Shown: positions 8,915-15,340 of the stretch, piece after piece
Layout: the number at the start of each line of letters is the position of its first letter
Numbering within the stretch: position 1 is the first letter of the stretch
Assembly (NCBI RefSeq): GCF_011806525.1
Contig: NZ_JAAVKI010000001.1
Span: 124,001 to 188,000, forward strand
Direction: 5' to 3'
DNA from: Thalassospira sp. HF15
Lineage (GTDB): Bacteria; Pseudomonadota; Alphaproteobacteria; Rhodospirillales; Thalassospiraceae
Length of the DNA: 64,000 nucleotides
Notes under the pieces: generated by a model
The model's database searches: none
What the model was told of the DNA's origin: nothing
Seen by the model: only the letters and a program-made list of their open reading frames with translations
Made by a program: the position numbers and the translations under genes

Positions 8915-8947
8915 AACCTTTGCCTCAAAAGTTAAATGAGTGGGAAA

Positions 8948-8972
8948 CAGGCCCCGGAAATTCCGGGGCCTG
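8948..8972 (-). terminator. Intra-operon hairpin between binding protein and permeases
   Basis: Perfect 10-bp stem CAGGCCCCGG/CCGGGGCCTG with loop AAATT, and only a weak T-run after it in the leftward direction. It is probably an attenuator or 3' stabiliser for the binding-protein message rather than a full stop. Confidence 0.7.
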
Positions 8973-9011
8973 CAAGGTGCTCATATCTCAGAGTGTACTG
9001 ATCAGATGAGA

Positions 9012-10274
9012 TTAGTCTTTGGCAAGTTCAACTGCTTCGACCAGACGCGAGACGGCTTCGTCAGACGACATGTCGGAGTTGAAGTGCGCGGTCACGACGT
9101 CAACGATCGCACCTGCAAGGTGGCCGCGAAGCGCCATGCCGTGTGCCATGGACGGAAGGAACCCGCCAGCTTCCTGGGCTGCTTCGAGATCAGCTTCGGA
9201 TTTTTTGGCGCAATCGTCGAATTTCTCAAGCGATACGCCCGAACGTGCCGGGATCGAACCTTTGAGCAGGTTGAAGGTTTCCTGGAACTTTTCGCCAACG
9301 ATGAGTTCAGCAAGAAGTTTCTGGCCAGCAACCTTGTCATCACCCGAAACGTTGAACATGGCAAAGCTGTCAACGTTAAACAGATAGCCGTGATCCGAAG
9401 GGGTTGCGGCACAGATGAAGTCTTTGCCCGGTACTTTGCCAGCAGCAAGGAATTCGCCTTTTGCCCAGTCACCCATGATCTGCATGGCGGCTTCGCCATT
9501 CATGACCATTGCAGTGGCAAGGTTCCAGTCGCGACCCGGGAAGTCAGCATCGACATAACCGCGGATTTTACGCATCTGGTCAAACACCGATTTCATGGTG
9601 TCGGAGTTCAGCGCGTCTTCGTCGAGGTCGATCAGGGCTTTCTGGAAGAATTCCGGGCCGCCAAGACCAAGAACGACGGTTTCAAAGACGGTTGCGTCCT
9701 GCCACGGCTGACCACCATGTGCGACCGGCGTAATACCAGCAGCCTGCAGCTTGTCAGCAACAGCGTTGAATTCGTCCCAGGTGGTCGGTGCTGACTCGAC
9801 GCCAACTTTCGCCAGAAGGGTCGGGTTTGCCCAGATCCAGTCAACGCGGTGAACGTTTACCGGAACAGCAACATAGTCGCCTTCATATTTCATGACGTCC
9901 TGAATCGCAGCCGGGATAACGTCATCCCAACCTTCAGCAGCAGCAACGTCATTCAGATCGGCAAGGGCACCCTGTTCGGCCCATTCCTGAATGGCCGGAC
10001 CTTTAAGCTGAACAGCAGCCGGTGCATCGCCCGACAGAACGCGCGAACGCAGAACGGTCATGGCTGCATCGCCAGCACCACCAGCAACCGGGCTATCAAC
10101 CCAGGTGCCGCCGTTGGCTTCAAAATCTTCTTTAAGGGATGCGACAGCTTTTGCTTCGCCGCCCGAAGTCCACCAGTGCAGAACTTCAGCGGTCGGCTCG
10201 GCATGAGCAAAGCTTGCAGTCGCGAGTGCAGAAAATGCCACACCAGTGGCTAGGATGGTTTTGCGCAGATACAT
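9012..10274 (-). CDS. Sugar ABC transporter substrate-binding protein
   Basis: This 420-residue periplasmic protein opens with a Sec signal peptide (MYLRKTILATGVAFSALATASFAHA, cleavage after about residue 25). The mature part starts with VLHWWTSGGEAKAVASLKEDFEANGG, the characteristic opening of family 1 carbohydrate-binding proteins of the glucose/mannose type. Further family-typical parts are WDEFNAVADKL and MVMNGEAAMQIMGDWAKGEF. It delivers sugar to the two permeases encoded downstream. It is first in the operon, behind an unusual inverted repeat at 10351-10395. Glucose is the likeliest substrate given pgi nearby and the Gts resemblance, but this is inference. Confidence 0.91.
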   Translation of the reverse strand: MYLRKTILATGVAFSALATASFAHAEPTAEVLHWWTSGGEAKAVASLKEDFEANGGTWVDSPVAGGAGDAAMTVLRSRVLSGDAPAAVQLKGPAIQEWAEQGALADLNDVAAAEGWDDVIPAAIQDVMKYEGDYVAVPVNVHRVDWIWANPTLLAKVGVESAPTTWDEFNAVADKLQAAGITPVAHGGQPWQDATVFETVVLGLGGPEFFQKALIDLDEDALNSDTMKSVFDQMRKIRGYVDADFPGRDWNLATAMVMNGEAAMQIMGDWAKGEFLAAGKVPGKDFICAATPSDHGYLFNVDSFAMFNVSGDDKVAGQKLLAELIVGEKFQETFNLLKGSIPARSGVSLEKFDDCAKKSEADLEAAQEAGGFLPSMAHGMALRGHLAGAIVDVVTAHFNSDMSSDEAVSRLVEAVELAKD

Positions 10275-10350
10275 TTAGGTTTCCTCCCTGGCTTTTAACC
10301 ATTTGCAGCGACAACATGCTGCGAGAGGGCGCGCAATGCATCCACAAAAC

Positions 10351-10395
10351 TGTAACAGGGCGTTTCCAGATTGCGAACTGAAACGTTCTGTTACA
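10351..10395. promoter_or_regulatory. Long inverted repeat upstream of the sugar-transporter operon
   Basis: Two 16-base arms, TGTAACAGGGCGTTTC (10351-10366) and GAAACGTTCTGTTACA (10380-10395), are reverse complements at 14 of 16 positions and are separated by 13 bases. They lie 77-121 bases upstream of the binding-protein start, in the divergent region shared with the cyclase gene. The arrangement suggests a pair of operator half-sites for a dimeric regulator, possibly the nearby OmpR-type regulator; identity is not shown. Confidence 0.6.
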
Positions 10396-10548
10396 AAATT
10401 GCCAATATACGGCCTAACTATATTGCAAAGCAGCAAAAACAATTAGCGCGTTTGTGTGCATTAAAGCTGTGATGCATTGGAACGAATGGGCGGAATTTCA
10501 TGGCAGTTATTGCGTGAAATCGCAGGTATCAAGGGGTAGGCGGCCACT

Positions 10549-11751
10549 ATGTGGAATAATGCACCTGTCATCGACTGGATTGCGTCAACGGGCCGACTGC
10601 TTGAAGACCCCAATGCGTTTTTTAACGGGTTGATGGAACAGCTCAACACCAATGGTTTTCACATTGCGCGAATGCGCTGTTCGATGCAGGCCCTTCATCC
10701 GCAAGTTGCCGTATGGTCGTTCACATGGGATCGTGATCAGGGGGCACATTTGTGGGAAGCCAACCATGGCATCCATGAAAGCGGCGCGTATATCGGAAGC
10801 CCGGTCGAAGAGGTCAATTTGCATGGTGGCCCGGTCCGGATCCAGCTGGCCAAGGTTGACCCGGCCGACCATCACCCTCTGGTAGGTGAACTGGTTGAGA
10901 TGGGGCTGACTGACTATTATTGCACCCGTGTTCGCTTCAGCGGTGGGCGCTGGTGTGTGATGACAATTGCCACAGACCAGTCAGGCGGTTTCGAGGATGG
11001 CGAGATCACCTGTTTTGACGGATTGCTCGATCATATCGGGGTGGTGCTTGAACTGCATGTTACCAAACGGATCGAACATTCCCTGCTTGATACCTATTTG
11101 GGTGAGCGCACCGGTGCGCGCGTCATGCATGGTCAGATGCGCCGTGGTGACGGCGAAACAATCCGGGCTGCGCTCTGGTTTAGTGATGTGCGCGATTTCA
11201 CGGTTCTGACTGAAACCCTGTCCGTCGAACAGCTGCTTGATAGCCTCAATGTCTATTTCGAAACGGTCGAACGCGCTGTGCGTGCCCATGGTGGCGAAAT
11301 CTTGCGTTTTGTCGGGGATGCCATGCTGATTGTCTTTGCCCAGGAAAACGACCAGTCGGCAGAAACCGTCTGCGAGAATGCCCTGCGTGCGGCCGAGGCC
11401 GCCTTGGCGGACCTGCAAAATGTAAATGAAACCCGTTCAGAGGCCGGATTGCCACTTCTGCGTTTTGGCGTCGGGTTGCACTATGGCGAGGTGGTGTATG
11501 GCAATGTGGGGGGAACCCATCGGCTTGATTTCACCGTCATGGGGGTTGCGGTCAACCGGACTGCGCGCCTTGAAAGTCTGACCAAACAGATCGGGACACC
11601 GTTGTTGATGTCCGACGTTCTGGCAAGCCACATCAAAGCTGCCACGGTTTGTTGTGGTGACTTCGCGGTCAAAGGCGTTTCTGAACCACTTACTGTTCAT
11701 GCCCTCGAAGCAGCTTTGCCATTTGCACCAGCCGACGGCGACAAGACCTAG
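10549..11751 (+). CDS. Class III adenylate/guanylate cyclase with N-terminal sensor region
   Basis: This 400-residue soluble protein has an N-terminal region of about 200 residues with GAF-like character and a C-terminal class III cyclase domain. Metal-binding Asp213 (WFSDVRDFT) and Asp257 (FVGDAML) are present, as are the transition-state Asn and Arg of VNRTARLES. The residue before FVGD, usually Lys in the purine-selecting position of such cyclases, is Arg253, and the usual GD before T/A-V-N is GV. It would make cAMP or a related cyclic nucleotide in the cytoplasm. The gene is monocistronic and divergent from the sugar ABC operon, so it could share regulation with it. Confidence 0.88.
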   Translation: MWNNAPVIDWIASTGRLLEDPNAFFNGLMEQLNTNGFHIARMRCSMQALHPQVAVWSFTWDRDQGAHLWEANHGIHESGAYIGSPVEEVNLHGGPVRIQLAKVDPADHHPLVGELVEMGLTDYYCTRVRFSGGRWCVMTIATDQSGGFEDGEITCFDGLLDHIGVVLELHVTKRIEHSLLDTYLGERTGARVMHGQMRRGDGETIRAALWFSDVRDFTVLTETLSVEQLLDSLNVYFETVERAVRAHGGEILRFVGDAMLIVFAQENDQSAETVCENALRAAEAALADLQNVNETRSEAGLPLLRFGVGLHYGEVVYGNVGGTHRLDFTVMGVAVNRTARLESLTKQIGTPLLMSDVLASHIKAATVCCGDFAVKGVSEPLTVHALEAALPFAPADGDKT

Positions 11752-12051
11752 CCAGGCAGTATTTCAAACCCTCTAAAAGCTCAAAAATGTTGCATCGCAC
11801 AGTTTTCCTGAAGGCACAATTCAACTCAAAACATTAGACATGATCATCTTATCAGCCACGAATTGTCGGGTATGATCGTCCCGGGCGTGTTTATCTGTGA
11901 ATAAATGGCACAGATGATATGCATTTTTTGGTGGTTGAGGATCAAATGCAATTTCGACATATTGCAACGCGAAGCAAGCCAGTGGATGCGCCAGACAGTT
12001 GGAGGTTACCTCCAAGGCAGCATTCCAATTTGTAACCCAAGGAGGTTCAAC
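11752..12051. other. Intergenic region between cyclase and DUF1127 genes
   Basis: About 300 bases without a credible gene. The only notable structure is the perfect palindrome at 11999-12015 and the strong ribosome-binding site AAGGAGG at 12039-12045. No T-run terminator for the cyclase gene was seen. Confidence 0.7.
11999..12015 (+). promoter_or_regulatory. Perfect palindrome in the DUF1127 leader with an anti-Shine-Dalgarno arm
   Basis: TTGGAGG-TTA-CCTCCAA is a perfect hairpin 36 bases before the DUF1127 start. Its ACCTCC segment (12008-12013) can pair either inside the hairpin or with the ribosome-binding site GGAGGT at 12041-12046, so two exclusive folds are possible. Confidence 0.5.
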
Positions 12052-12216
12052 ATGTTCCTGTCCAGTATTCTCGTTGCTGTTCGCCGTTGGGCCTATGCAC
12101 GCTCGGTCGCGAATGAACTTTACGGCCTTGATAAGCGCGATCTTGATGATGTCGGGATTTCCCAGTGGCAGATCAAAGACGTTGCTCGTAAAGCAGCCCG
12201 TGACGCGATTGCATAA
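12052..12216 (+). CDS. DUF1127 family small protein
   Basis: This 54-residue protein shows the DUF1127 pattern: a short amphipathic N-terminal helix followed by the arginine-rich block and L-x-D-x-G-I (LYGLDKRDLDDVGISQWQI). Members are small basic proteins; some in Rhizobiales and Rhodobacterales take part in RNA turnover or phosphate and stress responses, but the role here is unknown. The start follows a near-perfect AAGGAGG site with 6 bases spacing. A larger frame beginning upstream at 11905 was rejected because it would run through the palindrome and the ribosome-binding site. It has its own terminator. Confidence 0.85.
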   Translation: MFLSSILVAVRRWAYARSVANELYGLDKRDLDDVGISQWQIKDVARKAARDAIA

Positions 12217-12260
12217 CGCTCGCACCATATAGGCACCCGTTATTCGGGATCGCCAATGCT

Positions 12261-12285
12261 AAAGCCGGACCCAGTCCGGCTTTTT
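12261..12285 (+). terminator. Terminator after the DUF1127 gene
   Basis: AAAGCCGGAC-CCA-GTCCGGCTTTTT hairpin with T-run; it could also act leftward for the convergent photolyase gene. Confidence 0.92.
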
Positions 12286-12332
12286 GTGTTTCTGGGTTTT
12301 GAAAATCTCGCCCAATACTGACGGTATTGCTA

Positions 12333-13910
12333 TCAGAACAGGTCAGCCTGGCTAGGGCTGGCGTCAAGCTTGTCGTCGTCAAGCTTGTGCAAAAACGCTT
12401 CGGCTTGGTCAATCAGGTCGCGTTTTTTGTCGTCTCTCATCCGCGCCCAGTTGCGGTAAGGCATGCCAAGGCGGGGATTGTTGCCAAGTTTCTTGGCGTT
12501 GCGATCCATGAAGTGCCAGTAAAGCGCGTTAAAGGGGCATGCATCTGCGCCGGTATTCTTGCGCGGGTTATATTGGCATCCCTGGCAATAATCCGACATC
12601 CGATCAATATATTTGCCGCTGGCCGCATAGGGTTTGGATGCCATCTTGCCGCCATCAGCATATAGCGCCATGCCAAAGGTGTTGGGCAGTTCAACCCATT
12701 CAAACGCATCAATATAGACCGCCAGATACCATTCACAGACTTCTTGTGGGTTGAGCCCGGCCAGCAGCGAAAAATTGCCAATCACCATTAATCGCTGGAT
12801 GTGATGTGCATAGGCATTTTCAAGCGTTTCCCCAATCGCCTGTTTCAGGCAGTTCATCGGCACGTCCCCATCCCAGAAGAATGCGGGCAGGGGCCGCTTT
12901 GCATCGAAGTGATTGCCGTTTCCATAATCCGGGCCAAGATACCAGTAAAGTCCGCGGACATATTCCCGCCAGCCAAGGATTTGGCGAATAAACCCTTCGA
13001 CAGCATTCAGCGGTGCCTTGCCGTCATGATAGGCTTTTTCGGCCGCATGGCAGACTTCATCGGGCAGCAACAGACCGATATTGAGGCACGGGCTGATCAG
13101 GGAATGATACAGCGTCGCACTTTTGACCGTCATCGCATCCTGATAATCGCCAAAACGCGGCAGGCGATGTTTGATGAAATGGTCAAGCGCACGCAGGGCC
13201 TCTTTGCGTGTCACGGGCCAACCGAATGACGCAATATTCCCAAGTGCATCGGGAAAATCATCCTCGGTGCGATCGAGCAATTCTTGGGTGATCTTGTCGG
13301 GGGCAAAGGTCTTTGGCGATGGTGGTGTCACATCATCGGGCAGGCTTTTGCGGTTGTCGTGATCAAAGTTCCACTGCCCGCCCACCGGTTTACCATCAGG
13401 CTCCATCAGGATGCCGGTATCGCGCCGCAAACCGCGATAGAAATACTCCATCCGCAGTTCCTTGCGGTCCTTAGCGAAATCTTCAAAACCCGAAAGCGGG
13501 GAAAAGAACCGGTCATCGGCACGCACATCAACCGATATATCAAAATCATCCGGCCACTTGTCGATTTCGTGTCTTACCCGCCATTCACCGGGTTCAGTGA
13601 CAATAACCTGTTGAATGTCGTGTTCGGCGATCGCCGCCTTCAGGGCGTCGGTAAAGGATTTCGTCTTACGGTTCTGATAATCGAAGTATTCAACATGGAA
13701 ACCCTCATCGCGCAGCTCGTCAGCGAAATGGCGCATGGCGGAAAGGATCATTACGATCTTTTGGCGATGATGGGCCACATAGGTGGCCTCACTGCGTGGC
13801 TCTGCCATTACGATCAGATCACGATCAGGATCTGCGTCCTTCAGGCTGGAAACGCCGCGGGTCAGTTGGTCACCAAGGACGAAACGAATGGTCTGAAAGC
13901 GGGACTTCAT
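12333..13910 (-). CDS. Iron-sulfur bacterial cryptochrome/(6-4) photolyase (PhrB/CryB type)
   Basis: This 525-residue flavoprotein belongs to the photolyase branch that carries a [4Fe-4S] cluster (FeS-BCP). It begins with the N-terminal Rossmann-like antenna domain (RFVLGDQLTRG), and has a helical FAD domain including GFIRQILGWREYVRGLYW and a C-terminal cysteine set DYCQGCQYNPRK ... ADACPFNALYWHFM that supplies cluster ligands. Relatives repair (6-4) photoproducts or act as light sensors. The start is ATG at 13910. It is transcribed alone and leftward. DUF2256 and DUF3253 genes, often near this family, lie about 12 kb to the left. Confidence 0.93.
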   Translation of the reverse strand: MKSRFQTIRFVLGDQLTRGVSSLKDADPDRDLIVMAEPRSEATYVAHHRQKIVMILSAMRHFADELRDEGFHVEYFDYQNRKTKSFTDALKAAIAEHDIQQVIVTEPGEWRVRHEIDKWPDDFDISVDVRADDRFFSPLSGFEDFAKDRKELRMEYFYRGLRRDTGILMEPDGKPVGGQWNFDHDNRKSLPDDVTPPSPKTFAPDKITQELLDRTEDDFPDALGNIASFGWPVTRKEALRALDHFIKHRLPRFGDYQDAMTVKSATLYHSLISPCLNIGLLLPDEVCHAAEKAYHDGKAPLNAVEGFIRQILGWREYVRGLYWYLGPDYGNGNHFDAKRPLPAFFWDGDVPMNCLKQAIGETLENAYAHHIQRLMVIGNFSLLAGLNPQEVCEWYLAVYIDAFEWVELPNTFGMALYADGGKMASKPYAASGKYIDRMSDYCQGCQYNPRKNTGADACPFNALYWHFMDRNAKKLGNNPRLGMPYRNWARMRDDKKRDLIDQAEAFLHKLDDDKLDASPSQADLF

Positions 13911-14084
13911 GTTTTGCTTCGATTTATTGAACGGCAGTCAGGAGTCGTACGAAAACAAGCGGCAAAAGGATCGCCAAAAAGGCCGAAACCATCGAACCGA
14001 TTTGCATTCTCAGGAAAATCCGTGCGAATGATTTTTAGTCATTCAGGACGAGTGGAAAATTTCAGAAAAATCGGCTAAATTATT

Positions 14085-14098
14085 GATAATGGTAATCA
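14085..14098 (+). promoter_or_regulatory. Fur-box-like site upstream of the bacterioferritin pair
   Basis: GATAATGGTAATCA matches 13 of the first 14 bases of the classical Fur consensus GATAATGATAATCATTATC; the 3' part is not conserved. It lies 76 bases before the first bfr gene, so iron control of ferritin expression is likely but not proven. Confidence 0.6.
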
Positions 14099-14173
14099 AA
14101 GGCGCGTTTTTAACTTGCAACATGCAAGTGGGATTCCCAGTATCTTCATAGCCCAACCATCAGGAGATCCATG

Positions 14174-14650
14174 ATGAAAGGTGATCCCAAGATCATCACA
14201 TATCTTAATCGCATTCTGACCAATCAGTTGACTGCGATTAACCAGTATTTCCTGCATGCCAGAATGCTGCGGGACTGGGGCGTGGAAGAAATGGGCGAGT
14301 ACGAGTACAAGCTCTCGATCAAGGAAATGAAACGCGCCGACGACACGATTGAGCGCATTCTGTTCCTTGAAGGCCTCCCCAATCTTCAGAACCTCAACAA
14401 ACTGATGATCGGCGAAAATGTCGAAGAGATCATCAGTTGCGACATGAAATTTGAACTGGCAAGCCTGCCGCTGCTGCGTGAAGCCATTTCCGCCTGTGAA
14501 AAGGCCGAGGACTTTGTCACCCGCGATCTGCTGGTAAAATTCCTGGAAGAACAGGAAGACCATGTCGACTGGCTTGAGACCGAAGAATGGCAGCTCGAAA
14601 ATGTCGGGATTGCAAACTTTATCCAGAGCCGTTCAGGCGACGGCGATTAA
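14174..14650 (+). CDS. bfr: Bacterioferritin subunit, heme-binding, ferroxidase-deficient
   Basis: This 158-residue ferritin-like protein aligns without gaps to E. coli Bfr through the key sites. The heme ligand Met52 (KEMKRAD) is kept. Of the six diiron ligands only Glu51, Glu94 and His130 remain; Glu18 is Gln (TNQLTAINQ), His54 is Arg and Glu127 is Gln (EEQEDHVDW). It should therefore bind heme at a subunit interface but not oxidise iron by itself. It pairs with the next gene, 21 bases downstream, which shows the opposite pattern. The start at 14174 is preferred over the ATG at 14171 because CAGGAG is then 7 bases away. Confidence 0.93.
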   Translation: MKGDPKIITYLNRILTNQLTAINQYFLHARMLRDWGVEEMGEYEYKLSIKEMKRADDTIERILFLEGLPNLQNLNKLMIGENVEEIISCDMKFELASLPLLREAISACEKAEDFVTRDLLVKFLEEQEDHVDWLETEEWQLENVGIANFIQSRSGDGD

Positions 14651-14671
14651 TCAGATCAGGAGTGTTACGCC

Positions 14672-15163
14672 ATGAAGGGTAGCAAAAAGGTTCTCGCCGC
14701 GCTGAACAAGCAGCTTACAGCCGAACTGTCGGCGGCGGATCAATACAATACGCATGCTGAAATGTATGCTGATTGGGGCCTGCATTCGCTTTATGAGCGC
14801 ATGCATCATGAAAAGGATGAGGAACTCGAACACGCAAAGCGTCTGATCGAGCGTATCCTGTTCCTTGAAGGTGTGCCCGATACCGCATCGCGCGAACCGA
14901 TCAAGATCGGCAAAACCGTGCCCGAGATGATGAAAAACGATCTCGAGCACGAATATCACGTCATCAACCTTCTGAAAAAGGCGATCAAGATTGCCGAGGC
15001 AGAAGACGACTTCCAGACCCGCCAGATGCTGGTCGAGCTGCTTGATGACAGCGAAGAAGATCATGCTTACTGGATTGAACAGCAGATTCGCCTGATCGAT
15101 ATGATGGGTCTGCCGAACTACATCCAGTTCCGCGCTGCGGGCGAACCCAGCCCGGAAGGCTGA
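14672..15163 (+). CDS. bfr: Bacterioferritin subunit, ferroxidase-competent, lacking the heme Met
   Basis: This 163-residue subunit keeps all six ferroxidase ligands (Glu18 in TAELSAADQ, Glu51 and His54 in DEELEHAK, Glu94 in DLEHEYH, Glu127 and His130 in SEEDHAYW), but the heme ligand Met52 is Leu. It presumably oxidises ferrous iron in a mixed 24-subunit shell with the heme-binding subunit encoded just upstream. Two-subunit bacterioferritins of this kind are known from Magnetospirillum, Neisseria and Pseudomonas. It is the second gene of the operon, with GGAG before its ATG and a strong terminator 20 bases after its stop. Confidence 0.93.
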   Translation: MKGSKKVLAALNKQLTAELSAADQYNTHAEMYADWGLHSLYERMHHEKDEELEHAKRLIERILFLEGVPDTASREPIKIGKTVPEMMKNDLEHEYHVINLLKKAIKIAEAEDDFQTRQMLVELLDDSEEDHAYWIEQQIRLIDMMGLPNYIQFRAAGEPSPEG

Positions 15164-15182
15164 TAAGTCGCCACAATCATGC

Positions 15183-15215
15183 AAAAAGCCCCGGACTGGT
15201 TCCGGGGCTTTTTTT
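15183..15215 (+). terminator. Terminator of the bacterioferritin operon
   Basis: AAAAAGCCCCGGA-CTGGT-TCCGGGGCTTTTT hairpin followed by a run of T. Confidence 0.95.
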
Positions 15216-15267
15216 GTTGCGCCATCGTTATTTTAAGCGGCTTTTGGCGCCAGCGCTATTATTCGGC

Positions 15268-15298
15268 TTGACCTTCCAGTTGCTGGAAGCTCTATGGT
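15268..15298 (+). promoter_or_regulatory. CueR-type copper-responsive promoter of copA
   Basis: A -35 TTGACC (15268-15273) and -10 TATGGT (15293-15298) are separated by 19 bases, the over-long spacing expected for MerR-family activation. Between them lies the dyad ACCTTCC-N7-GGAAGCT (15271-15291), close to the CueR consensus ACCTTCC-N7-GGAAGGT. A cueR gene is in the same operon. Confidence 0.88.
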
Positions 15299-15340
15299 TG
15301 CCCATATTCCAATAAGAATCCTTAATTGAGGTAACGTGAT

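Noticed and set aside
11905-12051. N-terminal extension of the DUF1127 protein
   Set aside because: The family starts at MFLSS, which follows a near-perfect ribosome-binding site; the extension would translate through the palindrome.
14026-14044. Small hairpin GAATGA/TCATTC before the bacterioferritin genes
   Set aside because: Only 6-bp arms in AT-rich DNA; expected by chance.
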